Shown piece after piece: positions 12,616 to 24,600 of a stretch of 64,000 nucleotides of DNA. Location of the stretch: contig OX579640.1 of the NCBI GenBank assembly GCA_951230915.1, positions 19,054,981-19,118,980 on the forward strand, in the 5' to 3' direction. The position numbers and the translations under genes are program-made. The DNA is from Antitrichia curtipendula. Its lineage: Eukaryota > Streptophyta > Bryopsida > Hypnales > Leucodontaceae. Position 1 is the first letter of the stretch, and every line of letters begins with the position of its first letter. The notes below the pieces were generated by a model. That model ran no database searches, was not told the origin of the DNA, and saw only the letters and a program-made list of their open reading frames with translations.

Positions 12616-13183
12616 AAAATAAAAGAATAAATTTGAAAATCTAATACATTATGGAAAAAAATCATTGTGGGATTATTTTGAAGAGGTATAGATTTCAATT
12701 TGTATCCTATTTATAACTTTTAGAGAAATTTTGCTAAAAGTTATTATTGATATTTGAAGTTAGTTTTTTTCTGTTAAAAATAAGTACTACTTTTATTTTA
12801 TTTATAATTAGTTTAAAATATGTTGCTATATCAAAGAAAGATATATTTTCCTCTATTTTTAGGCTAGTGTCAAGATTGGGTCCTTTTAGTAAATGTAATT
12901 ATCTATTACAATTCTCTTAGAAAAGTTGTTGAAGCCTATTTGTGGATTTGTGATTTTTGGTCTTATTCTAAGTGTAATTTGTTGCTAAACATTAGCCCCT
13001 ATTTTCAATTTTATTATAGGGTTTGCCCCATTGGCGTAATCCCATTGAAGAACTATAGTCTTCAGCCTAAAAGACTTAATAATCCACTTTCATTATTTTT
13101 GCAAATTTGAGTGTTTTTTGTTGGCTTATTGTTTTTGAGTTTGTAGATGAAATAGTTCCTAATCATCATGTTCAATTTGTTAA

Positions 13184-14149
13184 TTAACCCGTACAGGACC
13201 GGGGGTGGGGTAGGGGGTTCAAGGGGACATTGTCAAAAAATGTGGATTTTGGATACATTAATCAAAAATAAAAATTGAACCTTTCTTTGAAACTTCAACC
13301 ATACAAAATTGAAGTTAAGTATTTTACCAAAATGTGGTAAAAAAATTCAGCCCATTTGACCATGAGGATTGAAAGATTATGACATTTGAAGTGAGAATTT
13401 TTTTTCAATCCTACAAAATAGGGTCAGTAGACTTCAGGCCCTTTTGAAGTAAATTTTGTTATCTACACAAACATGAGAATTTTTATCATTCATAAGTACA
13501 TGAAATTAGGTTCACTTTCAAAAAAACGTAGAAGCAAATATAGAGCCGAGCTTATTCTAAATCATCCTGCAATGCAAGGAGGCTAAGTGAATTGGCAATA
13601 CACTAGACATTTTTTTGTGCAATAAGAAAATATTTTATTTAAAATCCAAATGGTGAGAATTTAGAAACAAACATATAAAATATGTTGAAAAAATTTCAAA
13701 ATTTTGACTTCACTGATTGCAAGATAATAGGACTTGAAGTTAGAAGAATTTTTTTTTTCTTGAAACCACCCCAACATAGCTAACAAAGTTTGACTCCTCT
13801 TAGAATGTGATTTGAGGACTAAAACTTGTTATTTCTTGGACAACTGTATGCCAAATTTTAATAGTTACATACATGCTAAATTTCAAAAGTTGATGAGCTT
13901 TTTTGCAAAAGATTCCCTAACAATTTCCAAATTGCCTAAGCTGTCCAAAACATTTAGGGCAGCATAACTTTTGATTCGTGAATCCAATCAAAATAAAAAT
14001 AGTTTGTCAAGAAGGAGATACATGTTTACACATTGTGTCCAAATTTCATGAACATCTAACCTAAAATGACCTTGAGAAAACTACTTTGTAGGAACCTACA
14101 TTAGATTTCTTGCATACGTTGAATAGACACTTGATCCTCTAGGAATTAA
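13184..14149. mobile_element. TTAA-flanked non-coding element, copy 2
   Basis: Left end TTAACCCGTACAGGACC, right end GATCCTCTAGGAATTAA. The inverted ends are diverged and TTAA is kept on both sides. Length 966 bp. The right half, including the TTGCATACGTTGAATAGACA segment, is homologous to 42180-42570. Confidence 0.5.
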
Positions 14150-14162
14150 GCAACATTTGCTT

Positions 14163-14815
14163 TTAATCCCTGAATGCCTAAGGCACCCAATTTGGATATT
14201 GACAATACTTTGAATTTAAATAAAATCTAATTAAATTACTATTTTTAGTAATTCATGTTTTTGAAGAATTCTTTTTGAAGTCTACTTTTAGCATCAAAAA
14301 TCCAATTTTGAAAATGATTGATTTTGGTTTTTCTAACTCAAGATTTTGTGCAAAGGTGTCCATTGCAATCTTCCATTTCCATAGTGTTGAGGGCTCTTGA
14401 AAATGAGCCTCAAATACACTAGATCTTGGAGAAAAAATCACATTATAAATTTGTTAAAAAAATTGTAAAGTAAATTTTGAAAAGCCATAAATTGATTGGG
14501 GTTACATATGTTAGGCACTTTATCCTTATATTTTTTTGGTGACCAACTCTTTAGATTTGACATGTGAAAAGAAGATTGAAAGACTTCAAATCACTTTAGC
14601 AGTTTAACACCCTCATCATCAAACATTACAATCTTTCAATCCGTAAGTGATATTGTTGTGTTTTCTTTTCATGTGTCATCTCTAATATGTATTGTTTGAA
14701 TTTCTACAGTTTCAATTCAAGAAAATTTGATACAATTTATCAAAATGTTGGCTTTTTTTCAATTTAAATAAATTCCTAATAGCCCCCCAAAGGCCTTGGA
14801 CATTTGGGGGTTTAA
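14163..14815. mobile_element. TTAA-flanked non-coding element, copy 3
   Basis: Left end TTAATCCCTGAATGCCTAAG, right end GGACATTTGGGGGTTTAA. It lies 13 bp after copy 2. Length 653 bp, no coding capacity. The ends are degenerate, so the call is weaker than for the other copies. Confidence 0.38.
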
Positions 14816-15393
14816 AGTCTTAGGTTTACTCACGTTTTCATCTTTCAACCTTTATATTTTTTTATTTTGTAATCAAGTGGTTGATTACATTGAGGATTGA
14901 AGTTTGCAAGGGTACAATTGGTGGGATAGGATATAGTTGACTTTAATGAATTATGGAAGACTTTTATTTCTTGGGAGTGAAAAAAATATCACAAGATGAT
15001 GTTGGGCATCACATTAGGGGAGATTTGAGGCCTCCAAAGGGCCATTTCAGGGTTGTTTCCACTATTTCGAATAGTCAGAATATTAAAAAAATAATAATGA
15101 TAATTTAATTTATTTATTTTTAAATAATTATTTAAACTAACAAAATTCAAACTAGACATATTAATTATTTAAAATAACTATTTGGGATTTTTTTAACTTG
15201 AAAAAAAAGCCAACATTTAAACTTGTTGGCTATTATTTAAACTAACTATTTAAACTAATGAAAGTATAGATAATTCATTCTAGATTCTTTATTTCTATTG
15301 TATTGTAACTACTCACTTATTCAATATCAAATTCATAGACATCCTTTTTGTGATACATATATACATGTCCCTGCCTCATGGATACATTAAGTA

Positions 15394-15402
15394 GCTTGGC
15401 AT
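15394..15402 (+). repeat. Left target-site duplication of the MULE (9 bp)
   Basis: GCTTGGCAT, repeated exactly at 25854-25862. Nine base pairs is the usual Mutator-superfamily duplication length. Confidence 0.85.
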
Positions 15403-15455
15403 CGGGGATGCTAGTTTGTGAGCTTGTGAGCGTGAGCCTGTGAGCCTGTGAGCCT
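15403..15455 (+). repeat. Left terminal inverted repeat of the MULE
   Basis: Starts CGGGGATGCTAG, then an array of GTGAGC units (TGTGAGCTTGTGAGCGTGAG and on). The array pairs with the right-end array at 25767-25853. Confidence 0.8.
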
Positions 15456-17096
15456 CCATTTTTTTATCCATTTAGTATTCCTAAATTTGTTCAAGTCCTA
15501 TGACCGTGGAAATAAATGTAAGGATCTATAGTCCAAATGAATAACAAATGAATATATTCCTATGAGATTTTGCCCCCCAGAATTGAACCATTCTATTTTA
15601 AAAAAATGAAATATTATAAAATAGGAGGTTTTTGAATGTAACACATAATGAAAATAGGTGTATATAGTGGTTTAGAATATCTCAGTACAAGATATATATT
15701 AAAATAATACAATGCAACATAATACCAAAATTTTAAGGGAACATTTATCAATTTAAAAATAGAAGGGACAATAAATATGGGTTGTAGAGATTGAATATAA
15801 ATTGAATGATAGGCAAAATTTTACAAGCATTAGAGCATGTACAATGGTCTTGAGCTTATAACTAAGTGATAAATGTAGTCTTAATTGTTGACCTTCATGT
15901 AAATTTAATGAATGAATCATAAGCTCAAGACAATTTGGGCATAGACAAGCTCAAAGGCAATGTGGACATGAAGTGAAGTTGAAGGCCATCAAATGGAATT
16001 GTTGCCATTTGCCACATCATGCATAGTTAGATTTAGTTAAACAAAAAGTAAATAGAAATCAAATATAAAAGCATGAAATTGAACTCAAATATCGTCTGAC
16101 TCAGATGCACTGAGTTCGAAATAAGAACATACTCTGGGATCATAAGATCTATGAGGTGATAAAGAGATTGAAGATGAATCAGATGAAGCATCAACATAAG
16201 CTAATGCTAAATGTTCGGCATAAATAGGTAGGCCACAAGGACTCAAAGAAAGACTTCTAAGAAATCCAGGATGCCGATAAAAAGGCAAAGTGCGTCTTGG
16301 TGATGGACTCATCCAACTGCAAACAACAAATCATATGTTTGAGTATATAGTAACAAATTAAAATTCAAAATACAAAACTTTGAATCGAAATTATTGAAAA
16401 ATAAAAATAAAACTTACTCACATAAGTCAAGTAGTTCGACATTTTCAATTGGAGAGTCATCATCAATCTCCATACCATCATCCGAGGTAGTAGAATCAAG
16501 AGCCTTGGAGATGATTGTAGGTGTTTGTAATGGCTTCAGTACCTCATCAAAGAGCTTGGCATCACTTTCTAATGCTAAAATATGACGATTAGATGAATGA
16601 GCTGCTTTGATGGAAGAACCTGTATAAGACAATAAATTGACATTACAAATACATTAGAATTTAAGGGTAGATAGAAAAATCAAATTAGAAAATACAAAAA
16701 ACAATGATTCAATGATATAGATTACAATACCTGTAGAGGCAGTCATGTCTGCCACAATACCACTTGTAGGGGTCAAGCCATGAACAAAAAGCTTCATGAG
16801 AACCTTTGACTTCTCCTTAGCACCCCTCCATGGCTTGCCATCTTCCTTTCTACGTGATTGAGTTGTCGTCGTAATAGTGTTGAAGAGGACGTCATCTGTA
16901 GTTAAATCAACCTCAGGAATTGAGGGATCAATAGAAATCTGAAGCTCTTGAGGTTGCCTAGCAATGGGAGAGGCAAATGATCGAACCAACAACAAAGCCT
17001 TGAACTTCAAAGTCTGCAAATCAAAATTAAAACCAAGTTAGATTGTACATTTAAATGCAAAATTCATTATAATAAAAGACTTCAGTGAATTTGAGA

Positions 17097-17351
17097 AAAT
17101 ACTGTTCAGGTCCAGTCCACCTGATCTGCACCAGAGATTGGAAAACTGGAATGTTGAAGTGACGATAACTTACTCAGATTTTGTTCAAACTGGGCATATA
17201 AGGTGTTTTTTGACATCTACCGATTCGGTAGATGTCAAAAAACACCTTATATGCCCAGTTTGGACAAAATCTGAGTAAGTTATCATCACTTCAACATTCC
17301 AGTTTCTCAAACTCTGGTGCAGATCAGGTGGACTGGACCTGAACAGTATTT
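17097..17351. repeat. Near-perfect 255-bp foldback (hairpin) in accessory-gene intron
   Basis: Two 127-bp arms around a single base at 17224 differ at about five positions by my reading. The centre is ATCTACCGATTCGGTAGAT. It sits in the intron between the fifth and sixth exons of the accessory gene, and ATTTGA occurs at both edges (17089-17094 and 17348-17353). Probably a foldback transposon nested in the MULE. Transcribed, it would form a long double-stranded RNA. Confidence 0.85.
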
Positions 17352-19045
17352 GAAATCAGAGATTGGAAATAACAAATATGTAATGAATATGGTGTTAGAA
17401 TTAATACTAAAACTATAGGAAAGAAAGATAAGTACTTACTTGAGCCCACCATGTAGCTTTATGAAGCCACTCTGAAAATTCAAGGTCACTGAATTCTGGT
17501 TTAGGGAACTTGAGAGCCTCACGAAGAGAAGGAGACTTGTTCCATCTCTCAAGCCACTTGATCTTCATGGAAGTATCCATTGCTGAAGTTGCCAACATCC
17601 AAAGTTTCTCTTGGGTCATCTCCGGATTGTCGTCATGAGTTTCATAGTGAAGCTTGACTTGCTCCAAAAATGCAATCATATGTTTTGGATCTGCAATGGG
17701 AAGTTGCTTCTTCAATTCGGAATGAGAAGCCACCTTGACCTTATCAATAGCTTTGGAGACCCACTTAGAAACTGCAGTTGAAGTCCAATCTGCGGAATCG
17801 GGATACTTTTCATAGAATTTTCTTTGAGCAACAGCAGCAGCATCCCCCAACTCTTGCTGCACAACGTAAAGAAAATTTAAAAATAAACATAAATGTTCAT
17901 GAGAACAAATGTTTTGCATAGGAGAACAAGGGATATGAAATCAAATTAAAAAGAAGAACTAATGTCAAGAAGCCTAAACATTCAAGAAAATATGAAAAGT
18001 AGAAAAGGAAATAAAGAAGTAAACCTGGTACAAGACTCCATTTAGAGCCTCAATAGTTAGAGTGAACCAAGTCCTGTGTTTTGATTTTTGCTTGGCTTCA
18101 GCTGCAGCAAGATCCTCCTTAGAAACAAGTTTCTCAAAATATGACAGTGGCTGCCCGGCAATATTATGAATGCGATAGAGCTTGTGAACAAGATTTATGG
18201 AAACATGGGACTTCTGGTTTCGCCTGCCAAAACAAAATTTACTATATTAAATCATATAAATTAAACATTCAATTAAAAGAAGGTAGGACATAATGATTCA
18301 AAGTGAACAAACATTGGAAACGGAAGACTTGAATAAAATGGAAATTCATCAAGGATGATAAGGAAATACCAATTGACTTCATGTAATGCTGTCAATGTAG
18401 TTGCAACATCCCCTTTGACTTCCAAAATGATACTTTCAACCGCATAATGTCATTGAAAGTCGTCCGTATGATCTCGGTTGATAAGAGGTAACCATGCTTG
18501 CAAACGATGGTTTCCATCCCATACCATGAACATCTTGCCAGAGAAAACTTTGAGATCTTCATCGTTTTGCAATTCTCTCTCAAATGCAGCATTTGCTCTC
18601 AGCCAATTTGGACTCCAGGTTTTGATAATGTCATCCGTGACATCCACTGTCTTCCCTTCATTGTTCTCCAAGGCAACATAGAAAACGCCATTTCCTTCCA
18701 TATAACCACAAGTAACAAAGTGTGCAGCTAAATTCATGACATCATTCTTCAAGAAAGGCCTCACCACCGGTAGAGATATCATACGGCATAAAGGAATGTT
18801 GATCTTTGATTTAGCTTGTGGTTGATACCTCAAGCGCTCAAGACGAAAAGAAGTATTCACAGTCTCCTTCTTCAAAAATCCATGCAACTCTAACTCAAGT
18901 TGATTTTGAGAAAGAGGCTCAAGTATAGCATTGACTCTTGGTGCTTGTGGATCTCCTTCTGCCGGCATCCCCAAAACAATGTATACATAAAGATTAGAAG
19001 AAGTTTTGGTGGAGGCCCAAGAATTTTCAGCATAAAATGACATAG

Positions 19046-19475
19046 ATAGCATACATTCATAAGCAAATGTGTGTCTCAAAAAGTGTGGCCGTCAACGGCT
19101 GGGGTCTAAGGTTTCCTAGAAAATTTCAGATTTTGATAAGCATTGAGGAACATAGCATACATTCATAAGCAAATGTGTGTCTCAAAAAGTGTAGCCGTCA
19201 ACGGCTGGGGTCTAAGGTTTCCTAGAAAATTTCAGATTTTGATAAGCATTGAGGAACATAGCATACATTCATAAGCAAATGTGTGTCTCAAAAAGTGTAG
19301 CCGTCAACGGCTGGGGTCTAAGGTTTCCTAGAAAATTTCAGATTTTGATAAGCATTGAGGAACATAGCATACATTCATAAAAGAATATATGTCTCAAAAA
19401 GTGTGGCCGTCAATGGCTGGGGTCTAAGAAGTGTCTAAAAAATTTAGCTTTAGACAAACATAGCAATGTAGTATA
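19046..19475. repeat. 106-bp tandem repeat in accessory-gene intron
   Basis: The phrase ATAGCATACATTCATAAG recurs at 19046, 19152, 19258 and 19364, a period of 106 bp. Three units are almost identical and the fourth has decayed. Each contains one copy of the GCCGTCAACGGC palindrome. Lies in the intron between the second and third exons. Confidence 0.9.
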
Positions 19476-19920
19476 TTTTGACAAGCAATTTATGTCTCTA
19501 GAAGCATGGCCATTAACGGCTACGGCCCAAGGTCACAAAGATTTCAGCATTTGATCAAATCCCTAATGTTGTATAGAGCCAAAAGAATTCAGCATTAGCC
19601 TAAATCCCTAATGTTTCGTAGAAGGAAATGTATGTCTCAAAAGTGTAGCCATCAACGGCTGGGGTCTAGGAAGGCTCACGAAATTGTAGCACCTTGATTC
19701 TGAAATTAGAATTCCGAAAATTGTGTCCGTTCAAGGCTGTTCATTAGAGAGGAAGAAAAGAGCCGAAAAAAGCGCAGCCGTTAACGGCTGGGGTCTAGGA
19801 AGGCTCACAAAGTTCTAAACTGGAATGCAGAAAAGCGTGGCCGTCAACGGCTGTCCATTAGAGAGGCGATATTGAACGCAAAATAGGATCTGAAAAAGTG
19901 CAGCCGTCAATGGCTGGGGT
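19086..19920. repeat. Dispersed palindromic motif AGCCGTYAACGGCT, about ten copies
   Basis: Variants of the 14-base palindrome (AGCCGTCAACGGCT, AGCCGTTAACGGCT, GGCCGTCAACGGCT, GGCCATTAACGGCT) occur near 19088, 19193, 19299, 19405, 19509, 19651, 19727, 19780, 19841 and 19901. The motif is better conserved than the DNA between copies. Beyond 19475 it recurs at irregular spacing, followed by GGGGTCTA. A protein-binding or structural site is possible. Confidence 0.7.
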
Positions 19921-21020
19921 TTAGAGAGGGCAAAAAAATTAGCCACGCACCTGAATTGGCTTCATTTGGCGTACTTGCTGTCCTCTTCTCTTCCTGGATC
20001 GTCATTTCTCCATGCTCATCTCCACGCTCCAAAACCGCCGCATCTCCCACAGCAGCCTCTCCTGCAGCCTCTCCTTCCTCCATCGTGAAAGTTTCTTCCT
20101 CCGATACCTTCAAAGTTCAAAGACAATGTGCGAAGAAACCACAAGGTTTAGGTGAAAGCAAGTGTCCAAAAAAAAACAAAAAAAAAACAAGTATAAAATT
20201 GGTAGATGTATCTCAAAGGAATCATGCAAAGAATTTTTTCAATTTTCAAAATTTTAAGCCAAATTTTTTGGTACTTGTAGATTCTTCAGGTCAGAATTAC
20301 TCTGATTTTTTTCAAATTTTTTGGACACTCGAGCGATTTTACAAAATTCGCCAATAACTGCTGAAAATCAAAAGGCTGGATTTGGCCTCAAAATCAGCGG
20401 ATTTTGAAGATTTCAAGCCAGATTCCAAGATGCCGTTTTAGTTTTTAGGCCGTAAAATACTCAATATGCATCCGTTTTTTCCGTGCTATACACCGTTGGA
20501 ATTGGGATTCCGACGCGTACAAAATCATGTCAAGTTCCTAGAAATCTGGCTCGCTAAAATTTTCACATACTTTCTCATTTAGCATTGCTTGGAAAAATTA
20601 TTTACGTACCATTCTGTTTGTAACTTCAAGCTCCATCTCCAACTCTAGCGTTGGAAGTAAAAAGTGCTCATGCTGTTGTTGTTGATGTCCTTCTCCCCTG
20701 TCTTCATTTTCTTCTTCTTCATCAATGTGTTCATCACAATCACTATAGCTACACACAATCTCTGGTTGAGCTTCACAAGATGTACACCCAACTTCTACAA
20801 TATCCTCTCCTATTGCTTCACATGGACTTATATCTCCATAAGTCAAATTCCTCGTTGAGCTTGACAAATCAGCTGTACTAATTCGGGACAATCGTCTAAT
20901 CATTCTAGCCCTTAACAATTGCTTCTTACTCGAATAACGAAAGCTACTTCTCTTCTTCTTCTTCCTCTGTGGAACTTCACTGTCCAACACTAACAATGGA
21001 GGAAGCAATTCCTCCTGCAT

Positions 21021-21671
21021 CTGAAATAATCAACTATCAAGGCATTACAATATCAACATCTACCATACTACATCACACCCTCTTCTGAACTTACATTTCT
21101 ATCTACTACTTCCTCATGTCCTGCAACCTTTTATATTCGATGAGACTTCAACAACTTCTTCCTACAAGGATATAAGTTCATTTCATGACTACATAACGGC
21201 TACTTCTATTTGCTACTCATCATCATCGATTACAATATTCTCGACCGGCCACTAAATATATTATTATAATTATAAACGTGTCCTACGTCGCCATCAACTC
21301 TACTGCTTGACGTCTTGACGTCTATTGTCAGTGACAGTTTTAACATTGCCAACTTGATTTAATTCATATTGATATCTTTCATATTGTAATCCATTTATTA
21401 CTGGTGATGTGCTAATTGATACCATACAATACGTCGTCTTACCCAACTCCATTTCACCTACCTCTTCTATATCAAATCTTGATACGGTATTTATTCATGA
21501 CCATTCAAATTATCAATCCAATTTCAAATTTAGTACATCCATGAAAAAAATTTCATTCAGTTTGAACAACTCTATTATTGTTCCTTTTAAATTCACGCCC
21601 TTTACACTCGTAAACATCATTGCTTACTTCTTCATTCTTCGTCTCTCTTTCCATTTTTTTAATGCTTCGCT
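21021..21671. promoter_or_regulatory. Divergent promoter spacer of the MULE
   Basis: 651 bp between the accessory-gene and transposase start codons, AT-rich, with pyrimidine-rich stretches near 21620-21665. The minus strand shows a good donor (AAATGTAAGT near 21100) and an acceptor (TTTCAG just before 21020), so part may be accessory-gene leader or a small first exon. No definite TATA box assigned. Confidence 0.45.
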
Positions 21672-24600
21672 ATGGCTAGTATTGTTGCTAAAGGTCATGA
21701 TGTCCCATTTCTTCTACCACTGGACAGTCAAGGTATTGTTCGTGTGCTTGCCCATCTTCTTCATGTCCGGTTTGGATTCACCCCTTCTTCTATTATTGTG
21801 GAGGAAGAACTCCAAGGAGATGACGGTGTTGTTACGGGGTCTATCTTACAATCAAGGTGTACTGATCATGAAGGATTCTACTGGCTTCTTCCTGCTGGAC
21901 GCTATAGAGTTTATGGTCTCCTGTCGGGGCTCTTACCACCTTCAACTGAAGGATTGACACTTACTTCTGATAAGTCAAAGGGACAACACCCATTACCACG
22001 TCTTGTAAAAGTGGAGTCCCTAGGCAGTGGATGCTCCGAGAACACAATTGCGTTCAATATCAAGCGTGAGTCTATAGAACCTGTCATTGAATTGTCTAGC
22101 GATTCTGAAGGTCAAATGCCGATTAAAGTTTGCCAACCTTCTTCTTCGAATGTTCATTTCCCACGTATGGTAGATTCATCCATTCCTACTATCTTCCATA
22201 GTACACTTAGTAGTCCAGCATCGTCTGGATTTTCTCGTCCTCCTCTCCCCCCCAATCATCGCGATTCTTTAACCGTATTAGAATGCCTTCGCAAATTGTC
22301 TTCAGTGCCTGGTTCACGAAACGAACTTGCCCAAATTGATTTTGATGCCATGGACTACCACAAGGTTCAGTTTCTCCCGACTAGATTTGATGGTAATGTT
22401 CTTTTTGAGCTACCACCTTCTCGTGGTTCCACATGTGGGGCTAGAGGCATGGAAGGTATGGACAAGCGATATGATGGTCATACATGGTGTCGCACCATGA
22501 CATCAAACATCCATAATGACTTAGGTTTGAAGTTTAGAAAATCGCATTGTGTTGGGCACTTGATCTGTGAAAATACAAACTGTGACTACCGCACACGAGC
22601 TCTGAAAAGCAATGAATCTCAGTGGATTGGGACCACCAAACATCCTTTTAGCGTAGGTCAGATTCCTCCTCCTGACTCTACCGTGCTCTGTAAAGTTTGT
22701 AGACAACCTCCTGTTTGTCTCAGTCTATGTAACTCGAGAATTTATTATGTACTTAGAACTGGAGAATTGTCACGTGCATGCATCCATTTGGGTGTTCATT
22801 CACATCCTGTTTCTGATGGTCAATGTAGAGAGTCTCTTGAAGCAATAACTAGTCTAATTGCTAACGAGGTAGCTAAGACTCCAACAGCCAAAACTTCTGC
22901 CATTACCTTGGCAGCAAGCAAGGAATTCCTTGACACGTTTCTTATTCACGATGGGCCTGGACCAAAGGAGATGCTTCATGGTGATGCGTTAGAGAATGTC
23001 ATGGATAAGTTCAAGCTCCTTAGCTCACCTTATGTGCGCAACATTGTTTCCTCCTTTCGAAACAACAATAAAGGTGCAGGCGAGATTGATCGAATTCTTG
23101 ACATGAAGGGACGTGCCAAAATGGAGTACATCCACGATAGTGTATTTCCAGGACAAGGACAAGATAAGGTCTATTTATTCAAGATGCTTGTGAATGGACT
23201 TGGAAGTGGAGTGGATCTCGTGCAACGGATGCAACCAGGCGGCAACCTTGAAAACTGTTTTATCATGTTCGATCATGTCAAGAGAGTGAAATTATGGACG
23301 ACTATTGCTTGTCACGTCTATGATGCCACTTATTGTAAAGTCATGACCATAGCTGTATGTGATATGCAGACTGAGGGCACCGAAGGCCAGATCATTTTTT
23401 GGCATTGTTTGAATAGGGTCATGGTCAAAAATGGAGTGTCAAATCCTAACTTCAAGGGATTTATGTGTGATAGCGCTCAAGCCAACTTCAATGCTATTCG
23501 CATTGTGTATGGGTCAGGGGATCCATCTGTTCCAATGGTGGATCGTGAAAGGACTTGTTTGTTCCATTGGGCGACAAGCATGCACAAGCACACAGAGAAA
23601 CTAATCTCCAAAGAGTTCCAAAAACAGCATATCCGACTCTGAAGGCAGTATAAGGATGCAACGTCAATGGCTGAGGCAGAGAAGATGTATTTAGAAATTA
23701 AAGCTTGGTGGTATTCTTCTGGAGCTGCATCAGAACCAGCTATCCGTGAACTTGAGGACTGGCTAGCATTTTGGCACTTTCGATATCGTCAATGGGGCGC
23801 ATTCATGGATACGGTATGATCTCTACTTTCATAATTTGGTTTTCTAGTTTTTATTCTACATCTTCAATGTTTTCAATAATGACTTCATTCAATATATTTG
23901 CAGAAATTGACAACAGAAGAATTAGCAGATATTCCAACATGCAATCTTGCAGAAACTATGCACAACAAATGGATGCAAGCTTCAGGAAAGTGTGGATCTG
24001 ATTTGTTCATTGCCACATGTGATGACTGGGTTCAAGCCTTCATGCAAATGACCAACTACAGAGCTTATCTTTGTGGGGGCCCTTCCGGAAAAGGCCCCTC
24101 TAAAGAAGATTTGAAATTGAAGAGGGCTATGGCATCTGGAGATGGGAAAAAAATCGCAGACGCACTTAGTGAGATGCCTGGAGCTGAAGACGTTTGCACT
24201 CGAATTCCGCATTTGGAGGGTGAAGAAGTATTTGGGTCTAGCAAAAGGAAATTAGATCTTCCAATTGGTTCTGAGGGTGATTCTCATCGCCCTGACAAAG
24301 TAAACTTCTCTCATCCTCGGGTTCAAATTAGATCAGCTACTGGTAGAGTGCAACTTGGGTCTGCAGTTGTAGAAACTAATACGGTTTTATCCCATATCCA
24401 ATCTGTCATGGAAACTGATTGCGATACATCAGAATGGCATATAGCGAGACTTTCTCACAAGTCAAGGAAACAGTGTCATGCCATTCAAAAGTATACACAA
24501 GCCAAATGCAAGCTATTGATTGTTAGGCATGGAATATCCACTGCTGCCCCTACTTATAGAGGACAAAAGCGTGAGTATAAGGGCACAGCAGTTCAAACTG

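Larger units (their letters stand above)
16085..21020 (-). pseudogene. MULE accessory gene with ParB/sulfiredoxin-like motif, one in-frame stop
   Basis: Eight minus-strand exons (21020-20610, 20107-19951, 18958-18370, 18223-18025, 17856-17440, 17013-16731, 16619-16418, 16316-16085) have GT-AG borders. Their phases (0, 1, 2, 0, 0, 1, 2) are consistent throughout, giving 829 residues. The N-terminal 190 residues are acidic, with a basic patch RKKKKR near residue 20. Exon 3 contains MVWDGNHRLQAWLPL (Asp337-Gly-Asn-His-Arg341), resembling the GxHR signature of the ParB/sulfiredoxin fold. Exons 4-5 are alpha-helical looking (YFEKLVSKEDLAAAEAKQKS, KWLERWNKSPSLREALKF). The end is Ser-rich. A TGA at 18452-18450 (codon 359) breaks the frame, but similarity-like coding continues in the same frame. 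A strong donor and acceptor upstream of 21020 suggest an extra 5' exon. The function is unknown. Position suggests a role in transposition or in escape from silencing. Confidence 0.74.

Noticed and set aside
12330..12698. Open frames across 12.3-12.7 kb
   Set aside because: They run through the 200-N gap and have no sequence content.
9926..15393. LTR retrotransposon or LINE
   Set aside because: I looked for reverse transcriptase, integrase and protease motifs and long direct repeats and found none here or elsewhere in the window.
15832..16030. MITE starting AGAGCATGTACAATGG inside the left part of the MULE
   Set aside because: The left end looks typical, but I could not find a matching inverted right end or a target duplication.
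19046..19475. CRISPR-like regular repeats
   Set aside because: 106-bp units are tandem without unique spacers and lie in a eukaryotic intron; they are an ordinary tandem repeat.
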